Shown piece by piece: positions 10,863 to 22,300 of a stretch of 64,000 nt of DNA (the first letter of the stretch is position 1; every line of letters starts with the position of its first letter). The translations under genes and the position numbers were made by a program. Source of the stretch: Litoditis marina (taxonomy: Eukaryota; Nematoda; Chromadorea; Rhabditida; Rhabditidae); assembly GCA_964036275.1 (NCBI GenBank), contig OZ038440.1, positions 8,097,690 through 8,161,689 on the forward strand. The letters run 5' to 3'. Below the pieces are notes generated by a model. It had not been told where the DNA came from. It ran no database searches and worked only from the letters and a program-made list of their open reading frames with translations.

Positions 10863-12026
10863 TGGCGCGAAAACCAGTAGTATAAGAGAGTTAAGAGAGA
10901 ATCTCAGTTTTAACCTAATTATACCTTTAATCCTGAAACATATAAAACATCATTTCAAGGCTTATTGTCATGTTATAGAACAGAGAAATAACATCAAACT
11001 TTTTTGGTCCATAGATAATAGTCTACAGATTCTCAATGACTTTAGAGACTCCAAGTCAAATGAACTTAAAATTTACTCTGCAGATTTCACAAGTCTTTTT
11101 ACAAGTCTACCGCATGATATCGTTAAGAGAGAAATCTCACACTAATTAGATATATGTTTTAAAAATGCCGGTTATGATGATAGATATATAGTAGTCATAG
11201 TCATGAACACACTAACAATCCACATGATAGAAGCTACTCTAAATCAAAAATTAATATCTTCCTTGCATTTATTCTAAATAAAAGCTAGGCGAAATATGGA
11301 AACATAATTTACAGACAAAAAGCAGGAATTCCACAAGGTAATAATGCGTCTCCATCAATAGCAGACCTCACACTATCTTCAATGGATTATTCTTTCATTA
11401 TTGAAAACCAGAACCTATTCAATAAACATAATATTACCAGCTACAGATATATGGATGATTTCCTTAAAATATATAAACCAAAAACTAATTATGATGTGAT
11501 TGAGATATTCAAACAAATATACGCACTTAACATAGAACAAACTAATTCTACGTTATTGCATGGCAATTTTTTGGATTTGGACATCTCTATCCATAAAAAT
11601 TGTCTAGTGACCAAACTATTCAATAAAACGGATGAATATAACTTCCGAATACGAAGATATCCACATTTTTCATACAACATTCCAACTAGTATTGGCTTGA
11701 ACACAACTACTGGAGAGAAATTATAAGATTTATCAGATGCTGTAGTAAGCATTCTCCATCGCGCACGCGCCGAAGCCGATTGCTCTTGGAATTGTCTTTT
11801 CCAATCAACCGGGAGATTCCAACTACCTATCTGTCGCTTGGACAACCGGACAGAAGAAGTATAAGTCCTACGCATCGCATATTTAAGAGTCGGCACTCTG
11901 AACTGTCGTACTCTCCGCACCTCCGATCGCCTGATCGAGCTCGAAGAAGCTGCGGAAGCCATTCCTTTCGATGTGATTGGTCTGTGCGAAGTAAAGAGGA
12001 ATGGACAAAGTTCTTGGAAAACTGAA

Positions 12027-12405
12027 GTATCGCCCCCCACTTTAGTTGAGTCCCCCCCGTAGCACTTCAACCCCCCACCCAAGCTAAAACCTGCAAATCT
12101 AGAAGAGGGGGGGGGGGGTCAAAATTCAACTTCGACATTTACTATTTACCCCCCCCCCCCCCCCCCCCCCCCCCCCCTACTTGGGTCCGCGGGGGTAGAA
12201 CTTCAATGGTGGGGGGTCAGACTTCAACGAGTGGGGGGCTGAACTTCAATACCGGAAATGTTTACTTTTTACCCCCCACCCTCAAACTTTTGTATTGCAG
12301 GTGATAAATTGAATTATAACCCCCGGTGGGGGGGGGTCAAACTACAATTCCCCAAACGCAATACAAATTCAGAAAGGTGGGGGGTAAAAAGTCAATGTTC
12401 CCAAA
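12027..12405. repeat. C/G-rich repetitive insertion
   Basis: This block contains a C33-type run at ~12150-12178. It also has many alternating units of the type GGTGGGGGGTCA...AACTTCAA in both orientations. It breaks the endonuclease frame of the plus-strand LINE. The origin is not recognised; it behaves like an inserted, locally expanded repeat. Confidence 0.5.
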
Positions 12406-15065
12406 GTTCCTTAGTGACGAGCCGGTATTCTCATACCCTTCGCTACAATGGTTTGAACTCCACCTGCGGAACATATTTTCTGGTGCACAGGAAATGGAGC
12501 ACAAACTCCTTTTTTCACCCAGTCAGTGAAAGACTTATTTGACTCTGGTCACACCGGCTGGAACACTGCGGATTGTACAGTTCCATGCTCCAACATCCGC
12601 GCACGATGATCAAGCATATCAGTCATTTCTTGACTCGATTGAAACAGTGCTAAATCTCCCTCTGCCTAGAGGGGGAAAGGTTGTTGTTGTCGGTGATTTC
12701 AACGCAAATGTTGGGAGTGCACAGCTAGGTGAAACCTTTGTTGGGAAACATGGGCTAGGCAATCGGAACGATCGTGGACAAACATTGGTGGATTTTTGCG
12801 ATGCAAATTCTCTGTTTGTTATCAGTAGCCGATTTCAAAAGCGGAATACGAGAAAATGGACTAGGCTTTCGCCCAACATGTTATCACGGAATGCGATCGA
12901 CCATGTCCTTTCACGTGACGTTTACCTGTTTCTGGACGTCTCAGTTGTGGGATCGTTCAAGTTTGTGTCTGATCATCGCCTTGTTATGGCAAAGCTGAGA
13001 TTCTCATCAAAACGCTATTTTCGACGGCCAAAGCCAAGAAACCAGCGCAAACTAGACAAAAGACTGTTTGCACATGCTCTGGAAAATATGACGAGAGCAG
13101 CTACATCACAGAATTTGGGAAACTACCGAATGTTATCGTCTATTCTGTCAAATGCAGCGAAAATTTCACTTGTCCCGGAACCGACTGATGAACGTATTTC
13201 ACCCAGAACCCGCTCACTGTATGACAGAAGACACCAACTCATGACAGTGCGTTCCACTCGAGCTACAAGAGTTGAATTCTCAGTTGTTTCAGGGCCCTAC
13301 GAGTATCTCTGAAAGACGACATCAATCGGTCGAACCTGGCTCGAGCAGTGGAAGCAGTTGCAGAGGGAAAAAGTATAAAACGAGCTCAGGAGAAAAACAG
13401 TGTCGCTCGTACCCAGCTATGTCAGCTCAATAAATCAGATGGGACAGTAGCAAGTTCAAAAAACGATGTGCAAAACGTTGTTAAAAACTTCTACAACAGT
13501 CTGTTTTCCCCGAGTAGACCCGCTCAACCGGTTACCTCTGTCGCGCTGGAACCACTTCCCCCAATACTCGTGTCTGAAGTTAAGTCCGCCATCGCCTCTC
13601 GACCGAAGGGTAGATCACCGGGCGAAAACCGAATAACTGCAGAAATGCTGCAAGTTGGATCTGATATCCATTCTCCGCATCTGACAACAATATTCAATGA
13701 ATGTCTAGAGCAGGAGACAGTTCCCGATCACTTTGCAGATTCAGTCATTTCATTGATATTCAAGAAAGGGAACCCACTAGACATCAAAAATTTCCGCCCA
13801 ATCGCTTTACTGTCCACCATATACAAAGTGTTCACAACCATTCTCTGTTGTAGAATGGAGAACGATTTGAAGGGCAATCAGCCAGTAGAACAAGCAGGAT
13901 TTCACAAACAGTACTCCATTGTTGATCACAAATTTGCCATCCGAGAAGTCATGCAGAAATCATATGAATATCGATTTCCTCTATACATGGCTTTCATTGA
14001 CTACCGAAAGGCGTTCGATTCTGTGGAGTTTGACTCGGTTTGACAAGCCCTTCTCAATCAAGGTGTTAATCCAACTATCATCAACACTATCAAATCTGTG
14101 TATGAAAAGGCTGAAGTTAACGTGAAGATCGGTGGAGACAAAGTACCCCTTTCGGTTCACAGAGGAGTGCGGCAAGGTGACACCATGTCGCCAATGCTGT
14201 TTTCTGCAGTCGTTGAGGAAGTATTTCGTTCTCTCGAATGGGAAGACAATGGAATCCCAGTGAATGGAGTGAATCTCACCAATCTTCGCTTTGCTGATGA
14301 CATCGTTGTATTCTCACAATGTCCAAATGAGTTACAAACTATGCTGCAAGAGTTGTCGGACAACAGCAGGCGAGTGGGTCTCACGATCAATCACGCAAAG
14401 ACCTTCTTGATGTGCAACCATGACATCATTCCAATCATCATCGATGGGCTCAACCTAAGCTACTGCTTACAGTTCATTCATCTTGGACATCGTATTTCCT
14501 TTGAGCTGAATGACACTCCGGAAGTACAACGCCGGTCACGTGCTGGTTGGTGCGCATTCAGTCGATAGTACCAATTTCTGACCAGTCGGACTGTTTCTCT
14601 GAAACTCAAACGCAAAGTTTATCAATCTTGCATTGAGCCAGCAATTCTGTTTGTTTGTGAAACCTGGACACTTCGCCAGAAAGATTTGTTCACACTGATT
14701 ACTGGACAACGTAGAATGATGCGGAAAATAATTGGAGTAACGCTCTTGGACCGCCACACTAACGAATGGCTCTCCAGAACAGTACGACTACCAGACATTC
14801 GTGAACGTGCTGTGCAGAGAAAATGGTTCTGGGCAAGGCATGTCTCGAGAATGGACAATGACCGTTGAGCAAAAGTCATTTCTGAATGATGTCCCATTGA
14901 TGCACCGAGATCAACAGGAAGACCGAAACAACGATGGAGGGATGAATTCGAAAAAGCTATTGGAAAAAATTGGATGAGAACTGCCAGGGAAGAGCGAACG
15001 ACTTGGAGAGATTACATGTTACGGCGAATTGTACTGGTTCTGATTCCGTAATAAATTATTGTATT

Positions 15066-18043
15066 CAAGATTTCAAGATTTCAAGATTTATTAGATCACT
15101 TCAAATCGTTGCGAAATGGTGTTCCTTGACTGCCCTCCAGATATCTTTATCTCTGCATACTCGGAATATCTCTTCGCCACGGATATTGGGTGGCCGGACT
15201 CGGCCTCTTCTCACGGTTCGGTTATAACTCCGAACTGCCTCGACAAGTTCATCACGCCAACGGACCATTGGACGGCCACGCACCCGCTCTCGATCAAACG
15301 GGCGCCACTCGGAAACGATCAGGGACCAACGACTCTTCGACATATGGGCAAGCCTGGAAGCAAAATTGAATTTATGTTTTGTAGCTTCCTGAGCTACATC
15401 CGACAACCGAGTAATTCCGCGGGTAACGGTACTTGGGCGGTGGTCCTGGACATGGACATTCAGCATGGCACGTTCCATCTTTCTTTGAACTACGCGGAGT
15501 CTTTCCATAGACGACTTCGACAAAGACCAGGATTCACAGCCGTAGATCAAACGTGGTAGAATGGTAGTGTTGAACAACTTCCGCTTCATGCTCATCGGGA
15601 ACGATTTTGCCTTCAGGATATTTCGGTAGGTATTGAACCCTGCCCACGCGGAGGAAATTCTTCGGTTGATTTCTTTTGTCCAGTCTCCTCCGATGGATAT
15701 GTTTGCACCGAGATACTTTACATCTGATTTTGGCGGGATTTCACAACCTTGGAACTTCAATGGAGTGGCTTCGTTCTGGTTGTTCATGTATTCTGACTTC
15801 TTCGGATTTATTTTCAGACCAACTTTGTCACAGGCAGTGGAAAACTTCTCCATCATTGTTTTGAGGCTGGCTCTGTTTTTGGCGAACAGTAAGCAGTCAT
15901 CGGCGAACAAAATGTGGGTTAGTTGTTGACCATTGATACGGATTCCAGTCCCTGACCAGTCCACTTTGCGAAGAGCGCTGTCTAACACCATGGTGAACAA
16001 TCGAGGTGATATCACGTCTCCTTGTCGAACGCCTCTTTTGATATCAACTTCTATCTTCTTTCCATTGACTTCTATGGTACTGACAGCAGAGGCATAAATG
16101 TTTTGGAGAACTTCGACCAGCTGAGGATGGGCGCCAATTTCCTCCAAGGATGACCATATTGAGCAGTGTTCGATGCTGTCGAAAGCTTTGGCAAGATCCA
16201 CAAAGCAAAGATACAAGGGCATTTCGTATTCTCTGGACTTCTCGATCATTTGGCGTACTACGTGAAGGTTGTCGGCGGTTCCATAATGTCTTCGAAACCC
16301 CATCTGTTCTTCGGAAATGTTCTGCTCCATGAGTGGCTCCAATCGGTTCAGGATACATCGGGACAGCACTTTGTACAAAGTGTTTAGCAACGAAATCGGT
16401 CTGTAGTTGGCTATGTCCGCAACATCTCCCTTTTCGTGAAGGAGGATAGTTTTCGAGATCATCATATTTGCTGGGAGAAGCCCGTTCATCAAAACATCGT
16501 TGAACATCCTGGTGACATCTTTGACAATGATTGTGCTCGACCATCTGAGTGCTTCTGGCGGAACTTTGTCGGTACCAGGTGATGATCCTGCGGTTGTTTG
16601 TCGGATCGCGAGAAGAACTTCGCTCTCGAGAAAAAGAGGAAGTGGTTCGGAGGGAGGCGTGATGTTGACCGTAGTTTGATTGGTAGTTCTATACAGCTTG
16701 CCATAAAACTGTTTGACGACATCCGATATTCCAGAGGAGTCATTTTTCAGGAGACCGTCAGCACCTCTCAAGTGGACAAAGTGATTTCGATTTCCGTTAC
16801 CATCCTTCATGACACTTTTCAGGCTCATTCCTTTATCGAGGGCTCGCTTCAGGCGAACTTCGCGTCTCAATCTGACGTCATCTTTACGGCTGCATCGGGC
16901 TGCTTTGCTTGCGATTACGAACTGAATTCTTCCAGCAGGAGTTTGATCGGTTTGTAAGGCACGTCTTCGACCCATCAGGTCCATGGTCTTTTTGGAGATG
17001 AAAGGTTCAGGTATTGTACGACACGTGGCAATCTCATAGGATGTTAATAGACGGGTACGGAGATGTTCGTATAACTGATTTGTGCTCATTGTGTTGGTTG
17101 CTGCGTCCTCCTCAACGGACATGCCGTATTTGAAAAGAGCCTGGCTGACTGTTCTGTTCTTTTTCCTCTCCGTCTGTTTTCTTTTCTGTTTTCCTATGCG
17201 AACGGTGGCACGAATGAGACGGTGGTCACTGTCGTAATCAAATTGATTTATCACGTCGACGTTTCTTACGTTCATCGTTGGTCGAGAGAGAAAAAAGTCG
17301 ATCTGGTTGAACGTGAATCCATTCGGTGAACGCCACGTCCACAAACGCGGTTTTCGTTTTTCGAAAAACGAGTTCCAAGATCGGTAGCTGTTGGTTTCCA
17401 TCCAATCAAGAAGAATTTGCCCGCGATCGTTTCTCATATTTGGGCCGTACCTTCCTATTGCATTTTCTTGATTTGTGCGTCTTCCCAATTTTGCGTTGAA
17501 ATCCCCTCCTACGAATGGTATAATGTTCCCGGAACAACTAGTTATTACTTTGTTGAGATCAGACAGGAAAGCATTATATTCAACATCCGAGGAGGCTGTA
17601 GTAGGAGCATAGCAGGAAATGAAGCGCAATGTGAAAGACCGACATTTGACATCCAAATACGACAGTCTTGAAGTAACAGGGTAGAATCCGATGATATTAG
17701 TTGCGAAGTTACTATGAACTAGGAATCCAGTACCGTGGATACTATTTTCGGAAAAATAGTATAAAACTTCACCGTCTGGCTGTGTTTCCACCACAGTATC
17801 CTTCCTCTTCACTTCTTGTAGAGCAACAATGTCCCAATGAATCTTCTTCAATCCCGTGAGCATGAGCTTCATCTTGGCGACCTGTCCCAATCCACGACAG
17901 TTCAGAGAGCAGAGACTTAGGCAGTCTGATAGGGGATTTAGAGCCATGGTTCCCCTATCCAGCTTGGCTCGAGAAACTCAACTCAATTCGTCGGGAGGGG
18001 AATGAGAACAGACCGCACGCCACGACGAATGAAATGAGAATCT
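15066..18043 (-). mobile_element. Apparently full-length RTE-like LINE
   Basis: This 2,978-bp element is inserted in the TTGTA tail of the plus-strand LINE, with a target duplication ATTGTATT (15058-15065 and 18044-18051). It has a ~96-bp 5' leader, one 948-codon ORF and a ~35-bp 3' end made of TTGAAATC repeats after the stop. Microsatellite-like tails and a single endonuclease-RT ORF are typical of the RTE group. The other similar LINE in the window is diverged and broken, so this is the younger insertion. Confidence 0.8.
15101..17947 (-). CDS. LINE ORF: endonuclease plus reverse transcriptase
   Basis: The 948-aa protein has an N-terminal endonuclease/exonuclease/phosphatase domain: LNCRGLG near residue 16, LQEVKR near 45, GGDFNAKLG near 150 and SDHRLI near 240. 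The catalytic Asn, Glu, Asp and His are therefore all present. The reverse transcriptase follows: FVDLAKAFDS, GVRQGDVISPRLF and FADD near 690. The C-terminus carries GRPMVRWRDE, common in this group. The frame is uninterrupted, so target-primed retrotransposition activity is possible. It lies antisense to the older LINE. The first ATG of the frame was taken as the start. Confidence 0.9.
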   Translation of the reverse strand: MALNPLSDCLSLCSLNCRGLGQVAKMKLMLTGLKKIHWDIVALQEVKRKDTVVETQPDGEVLYYFSENSIHGTGFLVHSNFATNIIGFYPVTSRLSYLDVKCRSFTLRFISCYAPTTASSDVEYNAFLSDLNKVITSCSGNIIPFVGGDFNAKLGRRTNQENAIGRYGPNMRNDRGQILLDWMETNSYRSWNSFFEKRKPRLWTWRSPNGFTFNQIDFFLSRPTMNVRNVDVINQFDYDSDHRLIRATVRIGKQKRKQTERKKNRTVSQALFKYGMSVEEDAATNTMSTNQLYEHLRTRLLTSYEIATCRTIPEPFISKKTMDLMGRRRALQTDQTPAGRIQFVIASKAARCSRKDDVRLRREVRLKRALDKGMSLKSVMKDGNGNRNHFVHLRGADGLLKNDSSGISDVVKQFYGKLYRTTNQTTVNITPPSEPLPLFLESEVLLAIRQTTAGSSPGTDKVPPEALRWSSTIIVKDVTRMFNDVLMNGLLPANMMISKTILLHEKGDVADIANYRPISLLNTLYKVLSRCILNRLEPLMEQNISEEQMGFRRHYGTADNLHVVRQMIEKSREYEMPLYLCFVDLAKAFDSIEHCSIWSSLEEIGAHPQLVEVLQNIYASAVSTIEVNGKKIEVDIKRGVRQGDVISPRLFTMVLDSALRKVDWSGTGIRINGQQLTHILFADDCLLFAKNRASLKTMMEKFSTACDKVGLKINPKKSEYMNNQNEATPLKFQGCEIPPKSDVKYLGANISIGGDWTKEINRRISSAWAGFNTYRNILKAKSFPMSMKRKLFNTTILPRLIYGCESWSLSKSSMERLRVVQRKMERAMLNVHVQDHRPSTVTRGITRLSDVAQEATKHKFNFASRLAHMSKSRWSLIVSEWRPFDRERVRGRPMVRWRDELVEAVRSYNRTVRRGRVRPPNIRGEEIFRVCRDKDIWRAVKEHHFATI

Positions 18044-18830
18044 ATTGTATTGTATTATTGTATTGCAGTAAGTTCCTTGATTTCGAAGTCAGAATAATTA
18101 AACTAGTTAAAGATTTCGAATATAATGGTTATCCTATGATAATTATAATAAATAGAATATTGAGAGTGATTCAAAATAATTCACTAGTTCGTTATAAGTA
18201 TGATAAAAATAGTATAAATAAATTGAAGTTAGTTTTAGAAACTATATTAAGAGATGATATTGCTTTTTCCTTTTTAGACACATAACGAGTTGATCGGCTA
18301 CTACGATAAAGTTAGATCAAATTCATTGTGCGTTGGATCATATGCTAGTATATAAAGACCAGATGATGTCTAAAGAGCATATTGCCCTCTCACTACTACA
18401 GGGTACATCATAATCTTATTTACTACGTCAGATATAGCAATGGAACAGGTATATAGATTTTCTTCCATGCGTTCTGTCTAATTTAACCTACTGTAATATA
18501 ACTTTATATACATTCAATTTATTAATATAATTTTAACTAAATTTATTAGAATTGGTCAGGGTACTTATCTACTAATGATGCCTCGGCCCCTGACCATACA
18601 CACCGTATAGAGCATAGAGGCCGAAACGGTGTAAATGTATCTTAATCAATAATGATACATAAATTGTTCATCTTAAGAAAGTTCTTGTATTTTTAATAAA
18701 ATGAAACGTATTTCTTATTTTAAATATACAGCATAGCTATTGAACATTATTGTAACTTTATATAGTTCTTGTATCTTACTCATTATATTCTATTATACTT
18801 CAACTTTTCCTTTTTAATGACAGGTGCACA

Positions 18831-18992
18831 AATAATCTATTGGTCCTTTGTATCAACACATTTATCTTCATGATTCATGATCTTCATTTCTTCTTCATGG
18901 TTCAACTCCATGATCGTATAGTCTGCCATTAGTATAGCTATTTGTATTGTTCAAAAGTTGCGCAATTAAACACTCGTTATGCTGCTTGTTTT
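18831..18992. repeat. Right copy of the direct repeat flanking the retroelement nest
   Basis: It matches 10166-10299 over AGGTGCACAAA...GCGCAATTAAACACTCGTT...GCTGCTTG, with an extra ~35-bp CTTCATG-type expansion inside. Its similarity to DNA upstream of lectin gene 2 shows it is duplicated host promoter sequence. Confidence 0.65.
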
Positions 18993-19147
18993 ACCCTTCA
19001 ATGCGAAACTCAAACGTGTTTGTACACGTGTGACTTGAAAAGTTGACTACATGAAAAAGCAAAGTGATTCGAGATTCTCAAGCGAAATGTATTTTGAGTG
19101 TTGCTATTCAGGAACATAAAACGTGTTTGTTGCACAGTGTGAGCGAA

Positions 19148-19270
19148 ATACTGGAATAGTCACGTGAAGTTACCATTCTAATGAGGAATTGTGCACTTTC
19201 TCGTTGCACGTTTCGGAGTTCTGCTGTGTTTAACATGTTTCACGCGACTATGCAATTGACTAACAGTATA
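19148..19270. mobile_element. MITE family M2, copy 1
   Basis: This ~120-bp element has inverted ends of the type ATACTGTTAGTCAATT...AGTCACGTGAAA. Other copies are at 32686-32800, 40235-40353 and 55051-55180. It is just downstream of lectin gene 2. Confidence 0.6.
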
Positions 19271-19358
19271 TGCGATTTGAATATACTATCGGATTTCTCT
19301 AGAACGATGCTTTGCTCTCTGAGGTGGTTTAGTACAACAAATTCATTTTGCAAATTCT

Positions 19359-22300
19359 TTATAGAGGAACAGCTTGTTTTTTACAGACAAAAATGAATTC
19401 AGCCGTACACGGTACGTCGTTCCACGGACCGTCCGGCCCAGCCAACATCTGAGACATGGAATGGAATGAAAATGAACAAATGAACACAAATTACATATAC
19501 AAATACCTCTCCCATGCCTCTCCTCGAATCAATTCACATTGCAGCGCAGAATCAAAGTTTCAAAGTTTTTTTTGTGTGTAACAAGTGCGTGACAATAGAA
19601 AAATATTCAAAATGATGCAATATATTCCGAATGTCAGATTCCAGCCTGCGTCTACTCTAAGAGATTTTCCTGCTCTCACACCATATCGGCTATGAGTATG
19701 CGGGTTAACAGTCGGGTTGACAATATTCTCAGATAATGCTATTCTGCCCAGCTGTACGATTGTGCATGTATATAGCAGTAACGATTCTAAGCCTCAAGTT
19801 CCCAGGCATCAAACTACAGACACAGCAGAGGGAATCGTAGTTATAGTCTTATTTACTCACAGTCATACAGTTCTCAGTATCTCTGTTGGGTTCTCCAGTA
19901 TTGAAGTTGAGGAAGTCCACCGGAGTTCCATCCAAGTGGACGAAATTATCATCGAAATCCGTCATACCCAACCACTGCTCCGGAGGCGAAGTTTCCGATG
20001 TGACCAGCGTGCCGGAAAACAAAAATTAATAGGTTGCATTGTATTTCCAAACCGATTTTTGGACGAGGCAATCTTTTTTGGTAACCGCTTTTCCCCTGGT
20101 TACCAGTTTTAGCTGTGTTAGCATCCAGAAGGTAACGTGTAACACAGACTATGTGTTTGAATTTCACACAGAATTTGGTTTTCAAAAATATTAGTTTTGA
20201 TAGTAATTGCGTTTTAGTTTCAGGATCGTATCAACGAAAAATAGAGAAACCCTAACCAAACACAAAATATTTCACGGTATGAAATATTTATATACTCACT
20301 TCTCACAAATGCATTTTCTTCAGGGGAATGGACAGAGGCGATATTGGCTCCTTCCGCTTGACAGTCGGCTTCAGCCAACGAAAACGTTTTTGCGCCGTCC
20401 CCAACCTGACACGATTAGTTCAGAAAATGTGTAGTTTGATCTCGAAACACATAATTGTTTACGAACTGGCCAGAAGCCATAGGAGCAAACTACAAAAACA
20501 CAGTGAGACAGAACAACATACAGATGAATTCACACCCCTACGATGTGTTCGACATCGTATATTCCAACTACGGTTTTTGAAACATACAAACCTTATAGCA
20601 TGAAAGCGTAGATGATAAGTAGTGCCATCCTGTTGGACAAGCCAGTCTTTCTGGAAAACAGTGCGTTGCTTGAGATAACAGAAAACACAAACAAAAAAGA
20701 TTTGTTGTTGAAATTTTGTTCTGGTTTCAGATTATTAGTTTGGCGAAAATCCAAATTGTCCCTTGCGAATTCAAATCAACGCAATATTATTGAAACAATT
20801 TTGTAGAGTATTAACTCCTAATTCAAGCTCACAGACTCACACACTAAATGAATCGATAATTCCAAAACCTCAGAGCGTGAATGCGAAAACCCACGAATGA
20901 ATGGTCGGCTAGTAGTAATAGAAGCTGATGTGGTTGATTCCGTTATTGAATCCGAAGTTGCACTTGTTGCTGAAAATGTACTACTTCGATCTATTTAGAC
21001 AATTTGCGATCAAATGGCGAGCTGCTTCTGTAGCGGCCAGGAGAGAGAGTGTACAGGTCAGAGAGACGCAGGTGTTGGCGTCCTTTTTGACCTGCATGCT
21101 CTCTAGCTTTTGTAGCTGGCCAAATTCATTCTGAGTATACACTCTCTTATCTGTTGGCAGTTAATCAGAGACCGGCGCATCCTGCTCAATCAAATCAACT
21201 CTTGAATTCACATTGACCAGGCAACCTGACAACCAAGACAAAATATTCTTCTATTTACTTTTGTACAGGATTTGTCAAACCATTGTGACCAGCGTGTATT
21301 TTCTTCGGTAGGGGGCGGTGTTTGGCGAGCGGCCAGCTCATCTGCGTATCTTTGATCTATACACTCTCTCTCATCTGTTGGGAGATAATCAATGACCGCT
21401 CGCCCCGCACTGCTCAATCGACTCAGCCTTTTGTTGTCTTTCTTGGGGAAATAAAATTACCTGAGTTTCCAGTTGTGACGGTTGTGACCGCATTTGCACC
21501 AGAACATCTTCCACAAGTAGCTGGACACTGTTCTGTCATAAGACTGTAGTATAAATTGCTGTCACAAAGATAGGCAAGTGCAGGACAGTCCGACACCCCA
21601 GAGAGAGGATTCACTTTATCTACACAGCCTGAAACACCAAATTACGAAATAAAGCAAATTTGGGAAACAGTAACCGAATGTAAAGTGAATGACCGCTAAA
21701 GCGATGGATGTGAATAGGTCACATTGTCTTGGGATTGTGCAGTTACCAGGTATGAAGAGAACAAATGATTCAAGCAAACGTCAGTAGATCCAACATTGTG
21801 TACGCTAGTTAGCGACGTGGCACAGTGCTGGAGGTGCCCTATCGGGCTATTACGGACGTACAAGATGAAAGCGACAGTTTTAAATTCACTTTATTGTATT
21901 GAGTGTTGCAGAAAACAAGTCTAGCGTTTTACATGTGCTGCACTCCATTAGAAGCAGAGATTCAAATTGAAACTGGATAAGTCTTAGCCGCAGTTAATCA
22001 AAGTTCATAAATGGAAACTATAATATCTTTAGACTAATAACGTAGCGAATGAAATTTCAGAAACTCACTCGCAGCAGAGTTTGTAGCGCTGTTTTCACTA
22101 CATCTTTCACAAGTAGCTGGACACTGTTCTGTCATCAGAGAAGAATATAGATTGTTGTTGCAGAGAAAGGCGAGAGTAGGGCAGTCTGACACTCCAGATA
22201 TAGGGTTGACTTTATCCACACACGCTAAATAGATTCAGTTGAGACGCAGTGGTTGTTGAAGTCGGTTCCAAACTCAATAACTCAATTCTATTCGAAGTTT

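Larger units (their letters stand above)
11750..18063 (+). mobile_element. Decayed RTE-like LINE (plus strand) interrupted by a second LINE
   Basis: It is inserted in the Penelope element with a 9-bp target duplication (TGTAGTAAG 11741-11749, TGCAGTAAG 18064-18072). It encodes an apurinic-type endonuclease (LNCRTLR and LCEVKR near 11900-12000; GDFNANVG and SDHRL in 12539-13312). A reverse transcriptase follows in 13348-14568 (FIDYRKAFDSV, GVRQGDTMSPMLF, RFADDIV). Stops at 14041, 14566 and 14866 and a frameshift near 12540 inactivate it. A C-rich repeat interrupts the endonuclease at ~12027-12405. The 3' end is AATAAATTATTGTATT with TTGTA-type repeats; part of this tail now lies at 18044-18063, beyond the inserted minus-strand LINE. 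Confidence 0.75.
10300..18830 (+). mobile_element. Degenerate Penelope-like retroelement, split by other insertions
   Basis: Pieces of one reverse transcriptase can be followed at 10300-10480, 10863-11749 and 18073-18288. The segments carry AIPKLHK and SRFI, then FTSLFTSLP, AGIPQGNNASPSIADL and YRYMDDF, then the C-terminal IIRFIRCCSK...FLDFEVRI. The PKLHK, SLFT and MDDF style is that of Penelope-like elements, not LINEs. Frameshifts (for example just before 11749) and stops show it is dead. No GIY-YIG endonuclease was recognised downstream of the last segment. It is probably 5' truncated, starting right after the flanking repeat. A SINE-like insert (10481-10862) and a LINE (11750-18063) interrupt it. 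Confidence 0.7.

Noticed and set aside
14041..14868. Stops in the plus-strand LINE falling at probable Trp codons, suggesting targeted G-to-A editing
   Set aside because: Only three or four sites, one of which aligns better with Tyr; ordinary decay explains them.
16044..16957. Several overlapping frames within the LINE
   Set aside because: They are shadows of the 948-codon minus-strand ORF.
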